This document shows positions 54,050 through 63,279 of a DNA stretch of 64,000 nucleotides, piece by piece; position 1 is the first letter of the stretch, and each line of letters opens with the position of its first letter. The notes beneath the pieces were generated by a model. It saw nothing but the letters and a program-made list of their open reading frames with translations. It did no database searches and was not told the DNA's origin. The stretch comes from CAVPFA01 sp963703655. GTDB lineage: Bacteria; Actinomycetota; Acidimicrobiia; Acidimicrobiales; Bog-793. A program made the position numbers and the translations under genes. The stretch spans positions 868,001 to 932,000 of the forward strand of contig CAVPFA010000003.1 of assembly GCA_963703655.1 (NCBI GenBank), in the 5' to 3' direction.

Positions 54050-55021
54050 ATGGGCTCGGCGTCCTCGCAGCCTTCGGCCTCCGCCACAAACGGGACGAAG
54101 TCGCCAGAGGTCTCCGCCCTGACTCTGATCAGCCGTAAGCAACTCGGCGTGTTCACCCGGCAGCAGGTCATCGAGGTCGGGCTTTCCGACGCCTGGCTGG
54201 GACAACGTGTCAAACGCGGGGATTTCATCCGGTTGCATCGCGGTGTCTTCGCCTTACGATTGGCTCCGCGGGTCTGGGAGCGGGACGCGATCGCCGCGTG
54301 CCTCGCCGGGCCGCCGATGACGGTCCTCTCACACAGGTCAGCCGCCCGGGCGCTTGGGCTGAACCTCGCACTCCGTGAGAACGAGGTTCTGGACGTGACG
54401 ATTCCCTATGGCACCGCCATGACACTGCATGGGGGCCGGGTCCACCTCGCCCGATCACTGCACCGGGCCGACCGCGCCAGAGTCGGACGCCTGTCCGTGA
54501 CCAACGTCGCGAGGACACTGATCGACCTTGCCGGGACGCTGACCGATACGGCGCTCCGGACAGCCCTCGACGATGTGCTCACACGCCGGCGGACGTCTCC
54601 GGCTCTCGTCGCCGCCGCGATAGCGAGGAATCGCTGTGGGCGCCGGCCCGGCTCTGACATCCTCGAATCGGCACTGGCACCCTGGCTCGCTGGACGACTC
54701 GAAAGCCCCGCCGAGGCTGAGATGCTTCGACTGTTGAATGACCGAGGCCTTCCCGCGCCAACGACCCAGGTCAGGGAGGTCCTCGAGGGTGGGATTACGT
54801 TTCGTTTGGACTTTGCTTGGGTCGCTCAACGCGTCGCCCTCGAGGTGGACGGCTTCCAATACCACGACGGCCCGGAGCGTTTCATCGCCGATCGTCACCG
54901 AACGAACCTGCTGGCGGGTGCGGGCTGGCACGTACTGAGGACGACGACTGCTGAGATGCGCAGCGATCCGGAGGGCTTGTGCTGGGCGCTGCGGCGGGTT
55001 CTGGGAGACAGGTCCGGCTAG
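54050..55021 (+). CDS. AbiEi-like / DUF559 domain protein
   Basis: 323 residues from ATG 54050. The N-terminal part (about 30-95) resembles the winged-helix of AbiEi-type antitoxins: RKQLGVFTRQQVIEVGLSDA, then RLHRGVFALRLAPR. The middle is helical. The C-terminal 110 residues match DUF559/Vsr-like endonuclease folds: RLDFAWVAQRVALEVDGFQYHDG with the acidic pair, then RHRTNLLAGAGWHVLRTT. Such two-domain proteins are abundant in actinobacteria, and no AbiEii-type toxin is adjacent. A nuclease or regulatory role is possible but unproven. The stop is followed by a 13-bp unit repeated three times. Confidence 0.78.
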   Translation: MGSASSQPSASATNGTKSPEVSALTLISRKQLGVFTRQQVIEVGLSDAWLGQRVKRGDFIRLHRGVFALRLAPRVWERDAIAACLAGPPMTVLSHRSAARALGLNLALRENEVLDVTIPYGTAMTLHGGRVHLARSLHRADRARVGRLSVTNVARTLIDLAGTLTDTALRTALDDVLTRRRTSPALVAAAIARNRCGRRPGSDILESALAPWLAGRLESPAEAEMLRLLNDRGLPAPTTQVREVLEGGITFRLDFAWVAQRVALEVDGFQYHDGPERFIADRHRTNLLAGAGWHVLRTTTAEMRSDPEGLCWALRRVLGDRSG

Positions 55022-55421
55022 CGGCGCCGGCCCCCGGCGCCGGCCCCCGGCGCCGGCACTTCGCTGGTCGTGGGGCCCAGGAGCTGAGCGCGGCAGCGGC
55101 GACGTGTTAATGGTTGTGTGGCCAGAGTCCACACAAGTCTTATCACGTCTCGAAATCTCGGCCCGCCAGGTCGGCTAGGCCGGCCGGCCAGCATGGCCGC
55201 CGCGGGGACGGCCCCACGCCGGCCCACGCCGGCCCCGGCCGGCCGCATCGGCACGCCGGCCCACGCCGGCCCACGCCGGCCCCGGCCGGCCACCCCGGCA
55301 CGCCGGCCCACGCCGGCCACATCGGCACGCCGGCCCACGCCGGCCCCGGCCGCCGGCCGCCGGCACGCCGGCCCCGGCACGCCGGCCCCGGCCGCCCGCC
55401 ACCCACCGGTAACCTGCCGAC
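55022..55421. repeat. 400-bp non-coding region with dense GC repeats before glyS
   Basis: It begins with GGCGCCGGCCCCC three times (55023-55057). A hairpin TTGTGTGG-CCAGAGT-CCACACAA (55114-55136) lies in a less GC-rich patch. From about 55190 to 55396 it is almost entirely repeats of CCGGCCCACGCCGG and CGGCACGCCGG units. TAACCT (55410-55415), six bases before the glyS ATG, looks like a leaderless promoter. No protein gene is credible here. Confidence 0.85.
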
Positions 55422-56747
55422 ATGACGACGCCCCTCGAGCCCACGATCGACCACGGGTTGTTCGAGGCCGTCGTCAACTTGTGCAAGCGCCGGGGATTCG
55501 TCTTCCCGTCGGCCGAGATCTACGGCGGCTTCCGGTCGACCTACGACTACGGCCCACTCGGCGCGCTCATGCTCCGCAACATCCGGGAGGCGTGGTGGCG
55601 AGCGATGATCCAAGAGCGCGACGACGTCGTGCCGATCGACGCAGCGATCCTGACGAACCCGAAGGTCTGGGAGGCCTCGGGCCACCTCGCGACGTTCACG
55701 GACCCTCTGGTCGACTGCCGCAACTGCAAGGAGCGCTGGCGCGCCGACCAGATCGAGGGCGAGTGCCCGAACTGCGGATCGAAGGACCTGACAGAGGCCC
55801 GACCGTTCAACCTCATGTTCAAGACCTTCGTCGGCCCGGTCGAAGAGGAGGCCTCGGTCGCCTTCCTCCGCCCCGAGACCGCCCAGGGCATGTTCGTGAA
55901 CTTCCTCAACGTCCTCACCTCGACGAGGCGCAAGCCCCCATTCGGGATCGCCCAGCTCGGCCGGGCGTTTCGAAACGAGATCACGCCTGGCAACTTCGTC
56001 TTCCGCACCCGAGAGTTCGAGATGATGGAGATGGAGTACTTCGTTCCCCCCGCCGACAGCCCACGCTGGCACCAGTACTGGTGCGAGGAGCGACTTGCCT
56101 GGTACCTGCGCTATGGGATCTCCGACGAGAAGCTGCGCCTTCGGCCGCACGACAAAGAGGAGCTCTCCCACTATTCCTCGGGGACCACCGACGTCGAGTT
56201 CCTCTTCCCCTGGGGCTGGGGCGAGCTCGAGGGCATCGCCAACAGGACCGACTTTGACCTGCGAGCCCATCAGGAGCACTCGGGCACCTCACTCGAGTAC
56301 TTCGACCAGGCGACGGGTGAACGGTACATTCCTCATGTCGTCGAGCCGGCCGCCGGGGCGACCCGCACCATGATGGCGTTCCTGATCGCGGCCTACGACG
56401 AGGACGAGATCGGCGGCGAGCACCGGGCGGTGCTCCGCCTCCACCCCCGGATCGCGCCGTATCAGGTCGCCGTTCTGCCGCTCTCGAAGAAGGAAACACT
56501 GGTCCCGCTCGCGAAAGACGTCCTGCACCGGCTTCAGCGCTACCTCATGTGCGAGTACGACGAGACTCAGTCGATCGGTCGCCGCTATCGGCGCCAGGAC
56601 GAGATCGGGACGCCGTATTGCGTCACCGTCGACTTTGAGAGTCTCGAGGATCAGCAGGTGACGGTCCGCGAACGCGACTCGACCGACCAGACGCGACTTC
56701 CGATCGACGACCTGGTTCACCACCTTCTCGGGCGGCTCGACATCTGA
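55422..56747 (+). CDS. glyS: Glycyl-tRNA synthetase (alpha2 type)
   Basis: 441 residues from ATG 55422 (leaderless-type TAACCT upstream). A class II synthetase of the dimeric eukaryote/actinobacteria type: GFVFPSAEIYGGFRSTYDYGPLG near residues 24-46 (motif 1 region), a zinc-ribbon-like C-x2-C pair set (DCRNCKERW...CPNCGSKD near 95-120), motif 2 FRNEITPGNFVFRTREFEMMEMEY near 185-208, motif 3, and a C-terminal anticodon-binding domain (APYQVAVLPLSKK). It charges tRNA-Gly. The stop is included in a 29-bp duplication. Confidence 0.95.
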   Translation: MTTPLEPTIDHGLFEAVVNLCKRRGFVFPSAEIYGGFRSTYDYGPLGALMLRNIREAWWRAMIQERDDVVPIDAAILTNPKVWEASGHLATFTDPLVDCRNCKERWRADQIEGECPNCGSKDLTEARPFNLMFKTFVGPVEEEASVAFLRPETAQGMFVNFLNVLTSTRRKPPFGIAQLGRAFRNEITPGNFVFRTREFEMMEMEYFVPPADSPRWHQYWCEERLAWYLRYGISDEKLRLRPHDKEELSHYSSGTTDVEFLFPWGWGELEGIANRTDFDLRAHQEHSGTSLEYFDQATGERYIPHVVEPAAGATRTMMAFLIAAYDEDEIGGEHRAVLRLHPRIAPYQVAVLPLSKKETLVPLAKDVLHRLQRYLMCEYDETQSIGRRYRRQDEIGTPYCVTVDFESLEDQQVTVRERDSTDQTRLPIDDLVHHLLGRLDI

Positions 56748-56784
56748 AGCCGCTACCAGGGCGCCTCGACATCTGAAGCCGCTA
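56736..56784. repeat. Tandem duplication over the glyS stop
   Basis: The 20-bp CTCGACATCTGAAGCCGCTA occurs at 56736-56755 and again at 56765-56784, a period of 29 bp. The TGA inside it is the glyS stop codon in the first copy. Confidence 0.9.
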
Positions 56785-56803
56785 TCCAGTACAGGAGGAC
56801 CCG

Positions 56804-59488
56804 ATGGAGTACGTCTACGACTTCGACCACAACCATCCCCGCCCACCGATGGAGCTGAAGGACCTCCTCGGCGGCAAGGGCGCCAACTTGGCCGAGATGA
56901 CCTCGGTGCTGGACCTGCCGGTGCCGCACGGATTCACGATCTCCACCGATGCCTGCCGCGCGTACATGACGGCGGGGTGGCCGGCCGGGCTGGACGAGGA
57001 GGTGGCCGAGCATCTGGCAAAGCTGGAGGGACGGATGGGGCGCCGGCTCGACGACCCGAACGACCCTCTTCTGGTCTCGGTCCGCTCGGGAGCGAAATTC
57101 TCGATGCCCGGCATGATGGACACCGTCTTGAACCTCGGGCTCAACGACCGGTCGGTGGAGGGCCTCGCCAAGCAGACGAGCGACGAGCGGTTCGCGTTCG
57201 ACTCTTATCGGCGTTTCGTGCAGATGTACGGCCGTATCGTTCTCGGCATCCCCGGCCAACAGCTGGACGAGCCGCTCGAGGCCTTGAAGGAGCGCACCTC
57301 CGCCTCGGACGCCGAGCTGCCGGCAGCGGCTCTCCGTGCGCTCGTCGAAGAGCTGAAGGCCGTCGTGGAGAAGGCGACCGGGAGCCCGTTCCCACAGGAG
57401 CCCGTCGATCAGCTTCGTGGCGCGATCGAGGCCGTCTTCGCATCCTGGAACGGGGCGAGAGCCGTCGCCTACCGGGTGCGGGAGCGGATCCCGAACGATC
57501 TCGGCACGGCAGTCAACGTGCAGGCAATGGTGTTCGGGAACCGAGACGACCGCTCGGGAACGGGCGTCGGCTTCACGCGTGACCCGGCCACCGGCGCCAA
57601 GGGAGCCTACGGCGACTTCCTCGTGAACGCCCAGGGCGAAGATGTCGTCGCAGGGATCCGCAACACCGAGCCGCTCTCTGCGGTGGAACGCGAATTCCCC
57701 GCGATCTACTCGGAGCTGATGGAGATCTTCGCCCGCCTCGAGGCCCACTACCGGGACATGTGCGACACGGAGTTCACGATCGAGCAGGGCAAGCTCTGGA
57801 TGCTGCAGACGCGGGTCGGCAAGCGGACCGGCCGAGCAGCGCTCCGCATGGCCGTCGACATGGTGGACGATCCGGCCATTCGCCTCACGCACCCGGAGGC
57901 CCTGCGGCGAATCGCTGCCGAGCACATCGACGGGGTGCTGCACCCGCAATTCGCCGAGAACTCTTTCCCCGTTCTCACCAAAGGGCTCGGCGCATCGCCC
58001 GGCGCCGCGGTCGGCCAGGTGTGCTTCACGGCCGACGACGCCGCCGCAGCCGCCGGCAGGGGCGAGCACGTGATCCTCGTGCGCACAGAGACGTCGCCCG
58101 AGGACGTTCACGGCATGCTCGCCGCCGAAGGCATCCTGACCGCGAGGGGAGGTCTCGTCAGCCATGCTGCGGTCGTCGCGCGGGGCTGGGGCAAGCCGGC
58201 CGTGGTCGGTGCCGAAACGGTACGGATCAGCACGGAAGACAAGTCGTTCCGCGTCGGCGGCACCGTGGTCCACGAGGGCGAGGTGATATCGATCGACGGC
58301 TCGGAGGGCACCGTCGTCGTCGGCGCGGTGCCGCTCACGGCCCCGGAGCCCCCGCCGGAGCTCACGACGCTCCTCGGCTGGGCCGACGACGTCCGCTCCG
58401 GTCGGCTTGGGGTGCGCGCCAACGCGGACACCGGCGGTGACGCAGCAAACGCCCGTGGGCTCGGGGCGGAGGGGATCGGCCTGTGCCGGACCGAGCACAT
58501 GTTCCTCGGGGAGGACCGCCTGCCGATCGTGCGGCGGATGATCCTCGCATCGACCGAAGACGAAGAGACTGCGGCGCTCGAGGAGCTGAGGGTTGCGCAG
58601 CGGGCCGACTTCCTCGAGATCCTCGAGGCCATGGACCGGTTGCCGGTTGTGGTCCGTCTGCTCGACCCCCCGCTGCACGAGTTTCTCCCCGACATCGAGT
58701 CGCTGCTCGTGAAACAGGCGCGTGAGGGTCTCACGGACGACGAACAGGCTCTCTTCGAGGCAGCGAGGTCCTGGCGAGAGGCCAATCCGATGCTCGGGGT
58801 GCGCGGTGTGCGGCTCGGCGTCCTCAAACCGGGCCTGTACGCGATGCAGGTGCGTGCCCTCATGGAGGCCGCCTATGAGCGGGTCGCCGGCGGCGGTCAC
58901 CCGCTCGTCGAGATCATGATCCCGCTCACCGTCTCGCGCGAGGAGCTCGCTCTGGCCAGGTCCTGGGTCCTCGACGCGCTCGAGAGCGTGGCGGCCTCTG
59001 AGCACGAGGGCGAAGGCCGCGAGGCCGGCGAGCGCATCGAAGTCGCCATCGGCACGATGATCGAGACGCCCCGGGCCGCGCTGCTCGCCGGCGAGATCGC
59101 CGAGGTGGCCGACTTCTTCTCGTTCGGGACGAATGACCTCACCCAGATGACATTCGGTTTCAGCCGCGACGACGTCGAGGGCAGGATGATGGCGGCCTAT
59201 CTGGAGAAGGGCCTGCTCGAGGCGAACCCGTTCGAGAACGTCGACACCGCAGGCGTGGGCGAGCTGGTGCGGATCGCCGTCGCGCGGGGACGGGCGGCAC
59301 GCCCAGGCCTCAAGATCGGTATATGCGGCGAGCACGGCGGCGACCCCGCCTCGATCGACTTCTTCGCAAGGTCGGGCCTCGACTACGTCAGCTGCTCCCC
59401 CTACCGTGTGCCGATCGCACGGCTCGCAGCCGCGCACTCGCTGCTCGCTATCGACGAGGAGGAGGCGACCTCCGCCGCCGGCCAGTAG
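56804..59488 (+). CDS. ppdK: Pyruvate, phosphate dikinase
   Basis: 894 residues from ATG 56804 with AGGAGG seven bases upstream. An N-terminal ATP-grasp domain (LLGGKGANLAEM near 22, VSVRSGAKFSMPGMMDTVLN near 88-107, MQTRVGKRTGRAA) comes first. The phosphohistidine domain has GGLVSHAAVVARGWGKPAVVG near 450, where His carries the phosphate. The C-terminal PEP/pyruvate TIM barrel has GLCRTEHMF near 560, FGTNDLTQMTFG and KIGICGEHGGDP near 845. It interconverts pyruvate and PEP with ATP/AMP and inorganic phosphate. Full length for the family. Confidence 0.97.
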   Translation: MEYVYDFDHNHPRPPMELKDLLGGKGANLAEMTSVLDLPVPHGFTISTDACRAYMTAGWPAGLDEEVAEHLAKLEGRMGRRLDDPNDPLLVSVRSGAKFSMPGMMDTVLNLGLNDRSVEGLAKQTSDERFAFDSYRRFVQMYGRIVLGIPGQQLDEPLEALKERTSASDAELPAAALRALVEELKAVVEKATGSPFPQEPVDQLRGAIEAVFASWNGARAVAYRVRERIPNDLGTAVNVQAMVFGNRDDRSGTGVGFTRDPATGAKGAYGDFLVNAQGEDVVAGIRNTEPLSAVEREFPAIYSELMEIFARLEAHYRDMCDTEFTIEQGKLWMLQTRVGKRTGRAALRMAVDMVDDPAIRLTHPEALRRIAAEHIDGVLHPQFAENSFPVLTKGLGASPGAAVGQVCFTADDAAAAAGRGEHVILVRTETSPEDVHGMLAAEGILTARGGLVSHAAVVARGWGKPAVVGAETVRISTEDKSFRVGGTVVHEGEVISIDGSEGTVVVGAVPLTAPEPPPELTTLLGWADDVRSGRLGVRANADTGGDAANARGLGAEGIGLCRTEHMFLGEDRLPIVRRMILASTEDEETAALEELRVAQRADFLEILEAMDRLPVVVRLLDPPLHEFLPDIESLLVKQAREGLTDDEQALFEAARSWREANPMLGVRGVRLGVLKPGLYAMQVRALMEAAYERVAGGGHPLVEIMIPLTVSREELALARSWVLDALESVAASEHEGEGREAGERIEVAIGTMIETPRAALLAGEIAEVADFFSFGTNDLTQMTFGFSRDDVEGRMMAAYLEKGLLEANPFENVDTAGVGELVRIAVARGRAARPGLKIGICGEHGGDPASIDFFARSGLDYVSCSPYRVPIARLAAAHSLLAIDEEEATSAAGQ

Positions 59489-59567
59489 TCCCGAAGTCGT
59501 CCCTGCTCAGAAGGGATCGCCCTCACGACCGCAGCCCGGCTCGGGCTCGCGCGGTACCGTCCAGGCG

Positions 59568-61514
59568 ATGGCGATTCCCGACGAGGACGTGTCACAGGTC
59601 CGCTCCGCGACCGACATCCTCGCCCTCATAGGGGAATTCACGCCGCTCAAGCGGGTCGGCCGGCGCTTCCAGGGCTTGTGCCCGTTTCATGCCGAGAAAA
59701 CGGCATCGTTCTCGGTCAATGCCGAGGAGGGCCTCTACTACTGTTTCGGATGCCAGGCCTCCGGCGACGCGATCACGTTCCTCCGCAACATCGAGGGTTG
59801 CGACTTCGTCGAAGCCGTGGAGCGATTGGCGGCACGGGCCGGGATCACGATCCGCCACGACGCCGGCGGCAAGGACCAGTTCGACCGCGAGGGGCGCCAA
59901 GCGCTGCTGGGTGTCATGGAGCGAGCGGTCGCCTTCTACCACGAGGAGCTCCTGAGCCAGCCGGAGGCGAAGCAGGCAAGACAGTACCTGCGCTCGCGTG
60001 GCTACGAAGGCGAGACGGTGCGCCAATTTCGCCTCGGCTGGGCACCTGAAGGTGGCGGGGCATTAGTCCGGACCGTCCGGGCGCCGGCGGATCTCCTCGT
60101 GAGAGCCGGACTGGCGCATCAGGGCCAGAGCGGGCTGCGCGACGCGTTCCGGGGTCGGGTCATCTTTCCCATCTCTGACCCGGCCGGCCAGGCGATCGGG
60201 CTGGGCGGGAGGATCCTGCCCGGCGCCGGCGACGGGGCCGGCCCGAAGTACCGCAACTCGCCTGAGACGCCCATCTACTCGAAACGCCGCACCCTCTACG
60301 GACTCAATTGGGCCAAACAGGCCGTCGTGCAAACCGGGGAGGTGATCATCTGCGAGGGCTATACAGACGTCATCGCGTTCTTCACCGCCGGGTTGCCGCG
60401 GGCGGTCGCCACCTGTGGGACGGCACTCACCGAGGAGCACTTCCGCCTGCTCGGGCGCTTCGCGAAGCGAGTCGTCCTCGCGTTCGACGCAGACTCCGCG
60501 GGCCAGTCGGCGGCTGCCCGCTTCTACGAATGGGAGAAACGTCACGAGTTGGAAGTCGCCGTCGCCGCCCTCCCACCGGGCAGCGACCCGGCGGACCTCG
60601 CCATGCGCGATTCGCAACTGCTGAGGGAGGCTGTCGAGCAGGCGAGGACGTTTCTCGGGTTCAGAGTGGACCGGGCGCTCACTAGCTCCGAGCTCCAGAC
60701 CGGCGAGGGCCGGGCCCACGCGGCCGAGGCGGCGCTGGCGATGGTCGCCGAGCACCCCAATGAGCTGGTGCGCGACCAGTACCTGGTCACAGTCTCGGAC
60801 CGGACCCGGCTCGAGGTCGGGCGACTGCGTCCACGTCTCGACGCGCTTGTCCGGGCCTTCGGCGAGTCGGATCGCAAATCTTCAGGCGATACCGCAGGCA
60901 AGGGGGGCGTGCGCTCACAGCCGAAAGACGAGGAACCGCCGTGGGAGCCGGATGGCGAGGTCAGCCGGGAGCAGACGCCGGGGCGCCGATCGGCCGGCCC
61001 CGACTCGAACGGTCACGTGGGCCCCGGCCCCGTCCTGCCAGGTGAGCGGGCCGGCCGGGACGCGCTTGTGCTCGCGGTCCGCGAGCCGCGCGCCATGGCC
61101 GGGCGGCTCAACGAGGCCCTGTTCGCCGATCCGGTCCAGCGCGCTGCGCTCAAGGCGCTGGCGAGCTCGGCAAGCCTGCATGCCGCCATACAGGGAGCGG
61201 ACGACGAGGTGGCCGGCCTTCTCAGGCGTCTGGCCGTGACCGAGCCGGACTCGGACCCGGATCAGACGGTGGCCGCGCTGGCGCGAACTGCAGCGCAGGT
61301 CGCCCTGAACGAGATCGAGGCGGATGCCCGACAGGCTGAAGCCGAGGGCGAAATGACAAGGCTCGCTGCGGCGGGAGCAGCCATTACCTGGTTGAAGTCC
61401 GAGTTGGAGCTTATGCAGGAGCCGGGAACGGCCGATAGGACGTCACCAGCTGTGAGTGAGGCTGCGAATCGATTGGTAGCGTGGCTGTTGCAGCGCTATC
61501 TGGAGGCGAGATGA
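59568..61514 (+). CDS. dnaG: DNA primase
   Basis: 648 residues from ATG 59568. The CHC2 zinc finger is at residues 35-70 (GLCPFHAEKTASFSVN, then YYCFGCQASGDAITF). The RNA-polymerase core follows with FRGRVIFPI, the TOPRIM segment VIICEGYTDVIAFFTAG near 258-274 and VVLAFDADSAGQSAA near 303. The last 200 residues include a linker rich in charged residues and a DnaB-binding helical region. It makes RNA primers for replication. It forms the classic dnaG-rpoD pair; the end of the gene is part of a 23-bp duplication. Confidence 0.96.
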   Translation: MAIPDEDVSQVRSATDILALIGEFTPLKRVGRRFQGLCPFHAEKTASFSVNAEEGLYYCFGCQASGDAITFLRNIEGCDFVEAVERLAARAGITIRHDAGGKDQFDREGRQALLGVMERAVAFYHEELLSQPEAKQARQYLRSRGYEGETVRQFRLGWAPEGGGALVRTVRAPADLLVRAGLAHQGQSGLRDAFRGRVIFPISDPAGQAIGLGGRILPGAGDGAGPKYRNSPETPIYSKRRTLYGLNWAKQAVVQTGEVIICEGYTDVIAFFTAGLPRAVATCGTALTEEHFRLLGRFAKRVVLAFDADSAGQSAAARFYEWEKRHELEVAVAALPPGSDPADLAMRDSQLLREAVEQARTFLGFRVDRALTSSELQTGEGRAHAAEAALAMVAEHPNELVRDQYLVTVSDRTRLEVGRLRPRLDALVRAFGESDRKSSGDTAGKGGVRSQPKDEEPPWEPDGEVSREQTPGRRSAGPDSNGHVGPGPVLPGERAGRDALVLAVREPRAMAGRLNEALFADPVQRAALKALASSASLHAAIQGADDEVAGLLRRLAVTEPDSDPDQTVAALARTAAQVALNEIEADARQAEAEGEMTRLAAAGAAITWLKSELELMQEPGTADRTSPAVSEAANRLVAWLLQRYLEAR

Positions 61515-61540
61515 GCGGCTATCTGGAGGCGGGATGAGCG
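61495..61540. repeat. 23-bp duplication joining dnaG stop and rpoD start
   Basis: GCTATCTGGAGGCGAGATGA at 61495 is repeated as GCTATCTGGAGGCGGGATGA at 61518. In copy 1 ATGA combines an ATG with the dnaG stop. In copy 2 GGAGGCGGG and ATG are the present ribosome site and start of rpoD. Confidence 0.92.
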
Positions 61541-62712
61541 GCAGGACCGGTCAGGCACCCAAGTCAGACGGCCCGAGGTCCACGACGGTCAAGACGTTGA
61601 GCAACGTAACTGCAGCCGAGGCCACCGATCCCGGACCGGACGAATCGGGCGTCGGGACATTGGGTGGCGCCGAGGCCGACGGCTCGGGCTCACATGACCC
61701 TAACCTCAAGGTCGTGACCGAACGGAAGCTGCGTCCGCGGGTCATGTCGCCGCAGACGTCGAGCGCGAGCAGCGATGCGAACGGAACCGACCCGGTTCGG
61801 GCCTACCTGAAGGAGATCGGGCGCGTCTCGTTGCTTTCTCCTGAGCTCGAGGTGTTGTGCGCGAAGAAGATCGAAGCCGGCCAAGAGGCCTCTGCGGCGC
61901 TGGACGCCTGGAGCGTCGAGGGCAGCTTGGACACGGTGCCCTTCGAAGAGCGCCGCTCGGCAGAGCGTGCGGCCCACGATGGCCTGGAAGCCAAGGATCT
62001 CCTCATCGAAGCGAACCTGCGACTCGTTGTCTCGATCGCGAAGCGCTATCGGAACCGCGGGATGGCCTTCCTGGATCTCATCCAGGAGGGCAATCTCGGG
62101 CTCATGCGCGCGGTCGAGAAGTTCGACTACCAACGCGGCTTCAAGTTCTCCACGTACGCGACGTGGTGGATCCGCCAAGCCATCACCCGGGCCGTCGCCG
62201 ATCAAGCCCGCACAATTCGGATTCCTGTTCACATGGTCGAGACGATCAACAAGGTCGTTCGGACACAGCGCCAACTGTCACAAGAGCTTGGCCGCGAACC
62301 GACCGTGGAGGAGGTCTCCGCCCGAACGCAGTTCCCGGTCGAGAGGGTTCGCGAGCTGCAGCGCATCAGTCAGGACACGATCTCGTTGGAGCAACCCATT
62401 GGCGAGGAGGAAGACTTCAGCCTCTCCGACCTGATCGAGGACCACACGGCCGAGGTGCCCGTCGATGCAGCGACGCGGATGCTGCTCAACGAAGCCGTGA
62501 AGCGAGCGCTTTCTGAGCTGACAGAGCGCGAGCAGGAGGTCGTGAGGCTCCGTTTCGGATTGGACGACGGCCGGATCCGGACCCTCGAGGAAGTCGGCCA
62601 GATCTTCGGAGTCACGCGCGAGCGAATCCGTCAGATCGAGATGAAGACGCTCGCCAAGCTGCGCCACCCGATCGTGTCACGCCCGCTTCGGGACTACGTC
62701 GAAGGCGACTGA
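61534..62712 (+). CDS. rpoD: Major RNA polymerase sigma factor (sigma-70)
   Basis: 392 residues from ATG 61534, with GGAGG nine bases before the start. A Ser/Gly/Thr-rich N-terminal 75 residues lacks a full region 1.1. Region 1.2 has DPVRAYLKEIGRVSLLSPE near 88. Regions 2.1-2.4 have NLRLVVSIAKRYRNRGMAFLDLIQEG, EKFDYQRGFKFSTYATWWIRQAI and RAVADQARTIRIPVHM. Region 3 and region 4 (LTEREQEVVRLRFGLDD, GVTRERIRQIEMKTLAKLRHP) complete it. Group 1/2 primary sigma. An ancestral start overlapping the dnaG stop seems to have been displaced by a duplication. Confidence 0.96.
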   Translation: MSGRTGQAPKSDGPRSTTVKTLSNVTAAEATDPGPDESGVGTLGGAEADGSGSHDPNLKVVTERKLRPRVMSPQTSSASSDANGTDPVRAYLKEIGRVSLLSPELEVLCAKKIEAGQEASAALDAWSVEGSLDTVPFEERRSAERAAHDGLEAKDLLIEANLRLVVSIAKRYRNRGMAFLDLIQEGNLGLMRAVEKFDYQRGFKFSTYATWWIRQAITRAVADQARTIRIPVHMVETINKVVRTQRQLSQELGREPTVEEVSARTQFPVERVRELQRISQDTISLEQPIGEEEDFSLSDLIEDHTAEVPVDAATRMLLNEAVKRALSELTEREQEVVRLRFGLDDGRIRTLEEVGQIFGVTRERIRQIEMKTLAKLRHPIVSRPLRDYVEGD

Positions 62713-62793
62713 AGCCAGTAGTTGTTGCGGCGTCTGAAGCGAGCCAGTTGTTGAAACGCCACAGGCCAGTATTTGTCGAAGGCGCCTGGAGCC
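62698..62793. repeat. Degenerate triplication of the rpoD end
   Basis: GTCGAAGGCGACTGAAGCC (62698-62716, containing the rpoD TGA) resembles GTCGAAGGCGCCTGGAGCC (62775-62793), with a middle copy CGGCGTCTGAAGCGAGCC (62728-62745). Each of the first two is followed by a CAGT...GTTGTTG tail. Confidence 0.7.
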
Positions 62794-62814
62794 GGCATTG
62801 CGGCTCGGCCGCGT

Positions 62815-63129
62815 CTAACGCTTGGCTGCCTCCGTTCGCTGAGATGCTATGGCGCCCTCGAACAGGGCCATGGCCCGCTCGCGTGCCAGGTCCCCTACGG
62901 GTCCGCGGAGAAGATCGGTGGCTCTCTCCCTGGCCAGGTCACCCAAGGCTCGGACCTTCTCGGCCTTCAAGTCAGCCGCGAGCGTGCCCGGGCCGCTCTG
63001 TCGGCGCCAGTCCCAGGCTGTTGCATCTCCCCACCCGCGCGCGGCGAGCGGCGCCCGCAGCTGGCGGGCCTTCTGAGTCAAGTAGAAGCCGGCCGCGCAA
63101 CCCACCACGAACCCAGTCTTGAACCGCAT
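62815..63129 (-). CDS. Small membrane-anchored hypothetical protein
   Basis: 104 residues from ATG 63129. One short hydrophobic N-terminal segment (GFVVGCAAGFYLTQKARQL) is followed by a charged helical tail with repeated LARERATDLL/LARERAMALF motifs, suggesting a coiled or amphipathic repeat. This resembles YtxH-like or similar small actinobacterial membrane proteins. Function unknown. It is convergent with rpoD. Confidence 0.62.
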   Translation of the reverse strand: MRFKTGFVVGCAAGFYLTQKARQLRAPLAARGWGDATAWDWRRQSGPGTLAADLKAEKVRALGDLARERATDLLRGPVGDLARERAMALFEGAIASQRTEAAKR

Positions 63130-63279
63130 CGGTACTTCTTACCCCTCGCGCCCAAGATCCGCCAACCCGACCCTGCCTGCCAGGACCGATAGCCGCGGCC
63201 AGTCGGTCGCAGCGCCGATCATGCTGCCGGTCGACGCGAGTCCGTAGCCTCCGACCGGTGAACGTGGCAAGTTAATTGC

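Noticed and set aside
55190..55400. CRISPR array
   Set aside because: The repeats are nested low-complexity GC units with no unique spacers of constant length and no cas genes.
55022..55421. T-box riboswitch before glyS
   Set aside because: No T-box bulge sequence or specifier loop was seen; the region is GC repeats and the start looks leaderless.
56753..59437. 894-residue open frame antisense to ppdK
   Set aside because: It mirrors the ppdK frame in a GC-rich gene, lacks any protein-like motif, and has the Arg/His/Glu-rich composition of third-position GC shadows.
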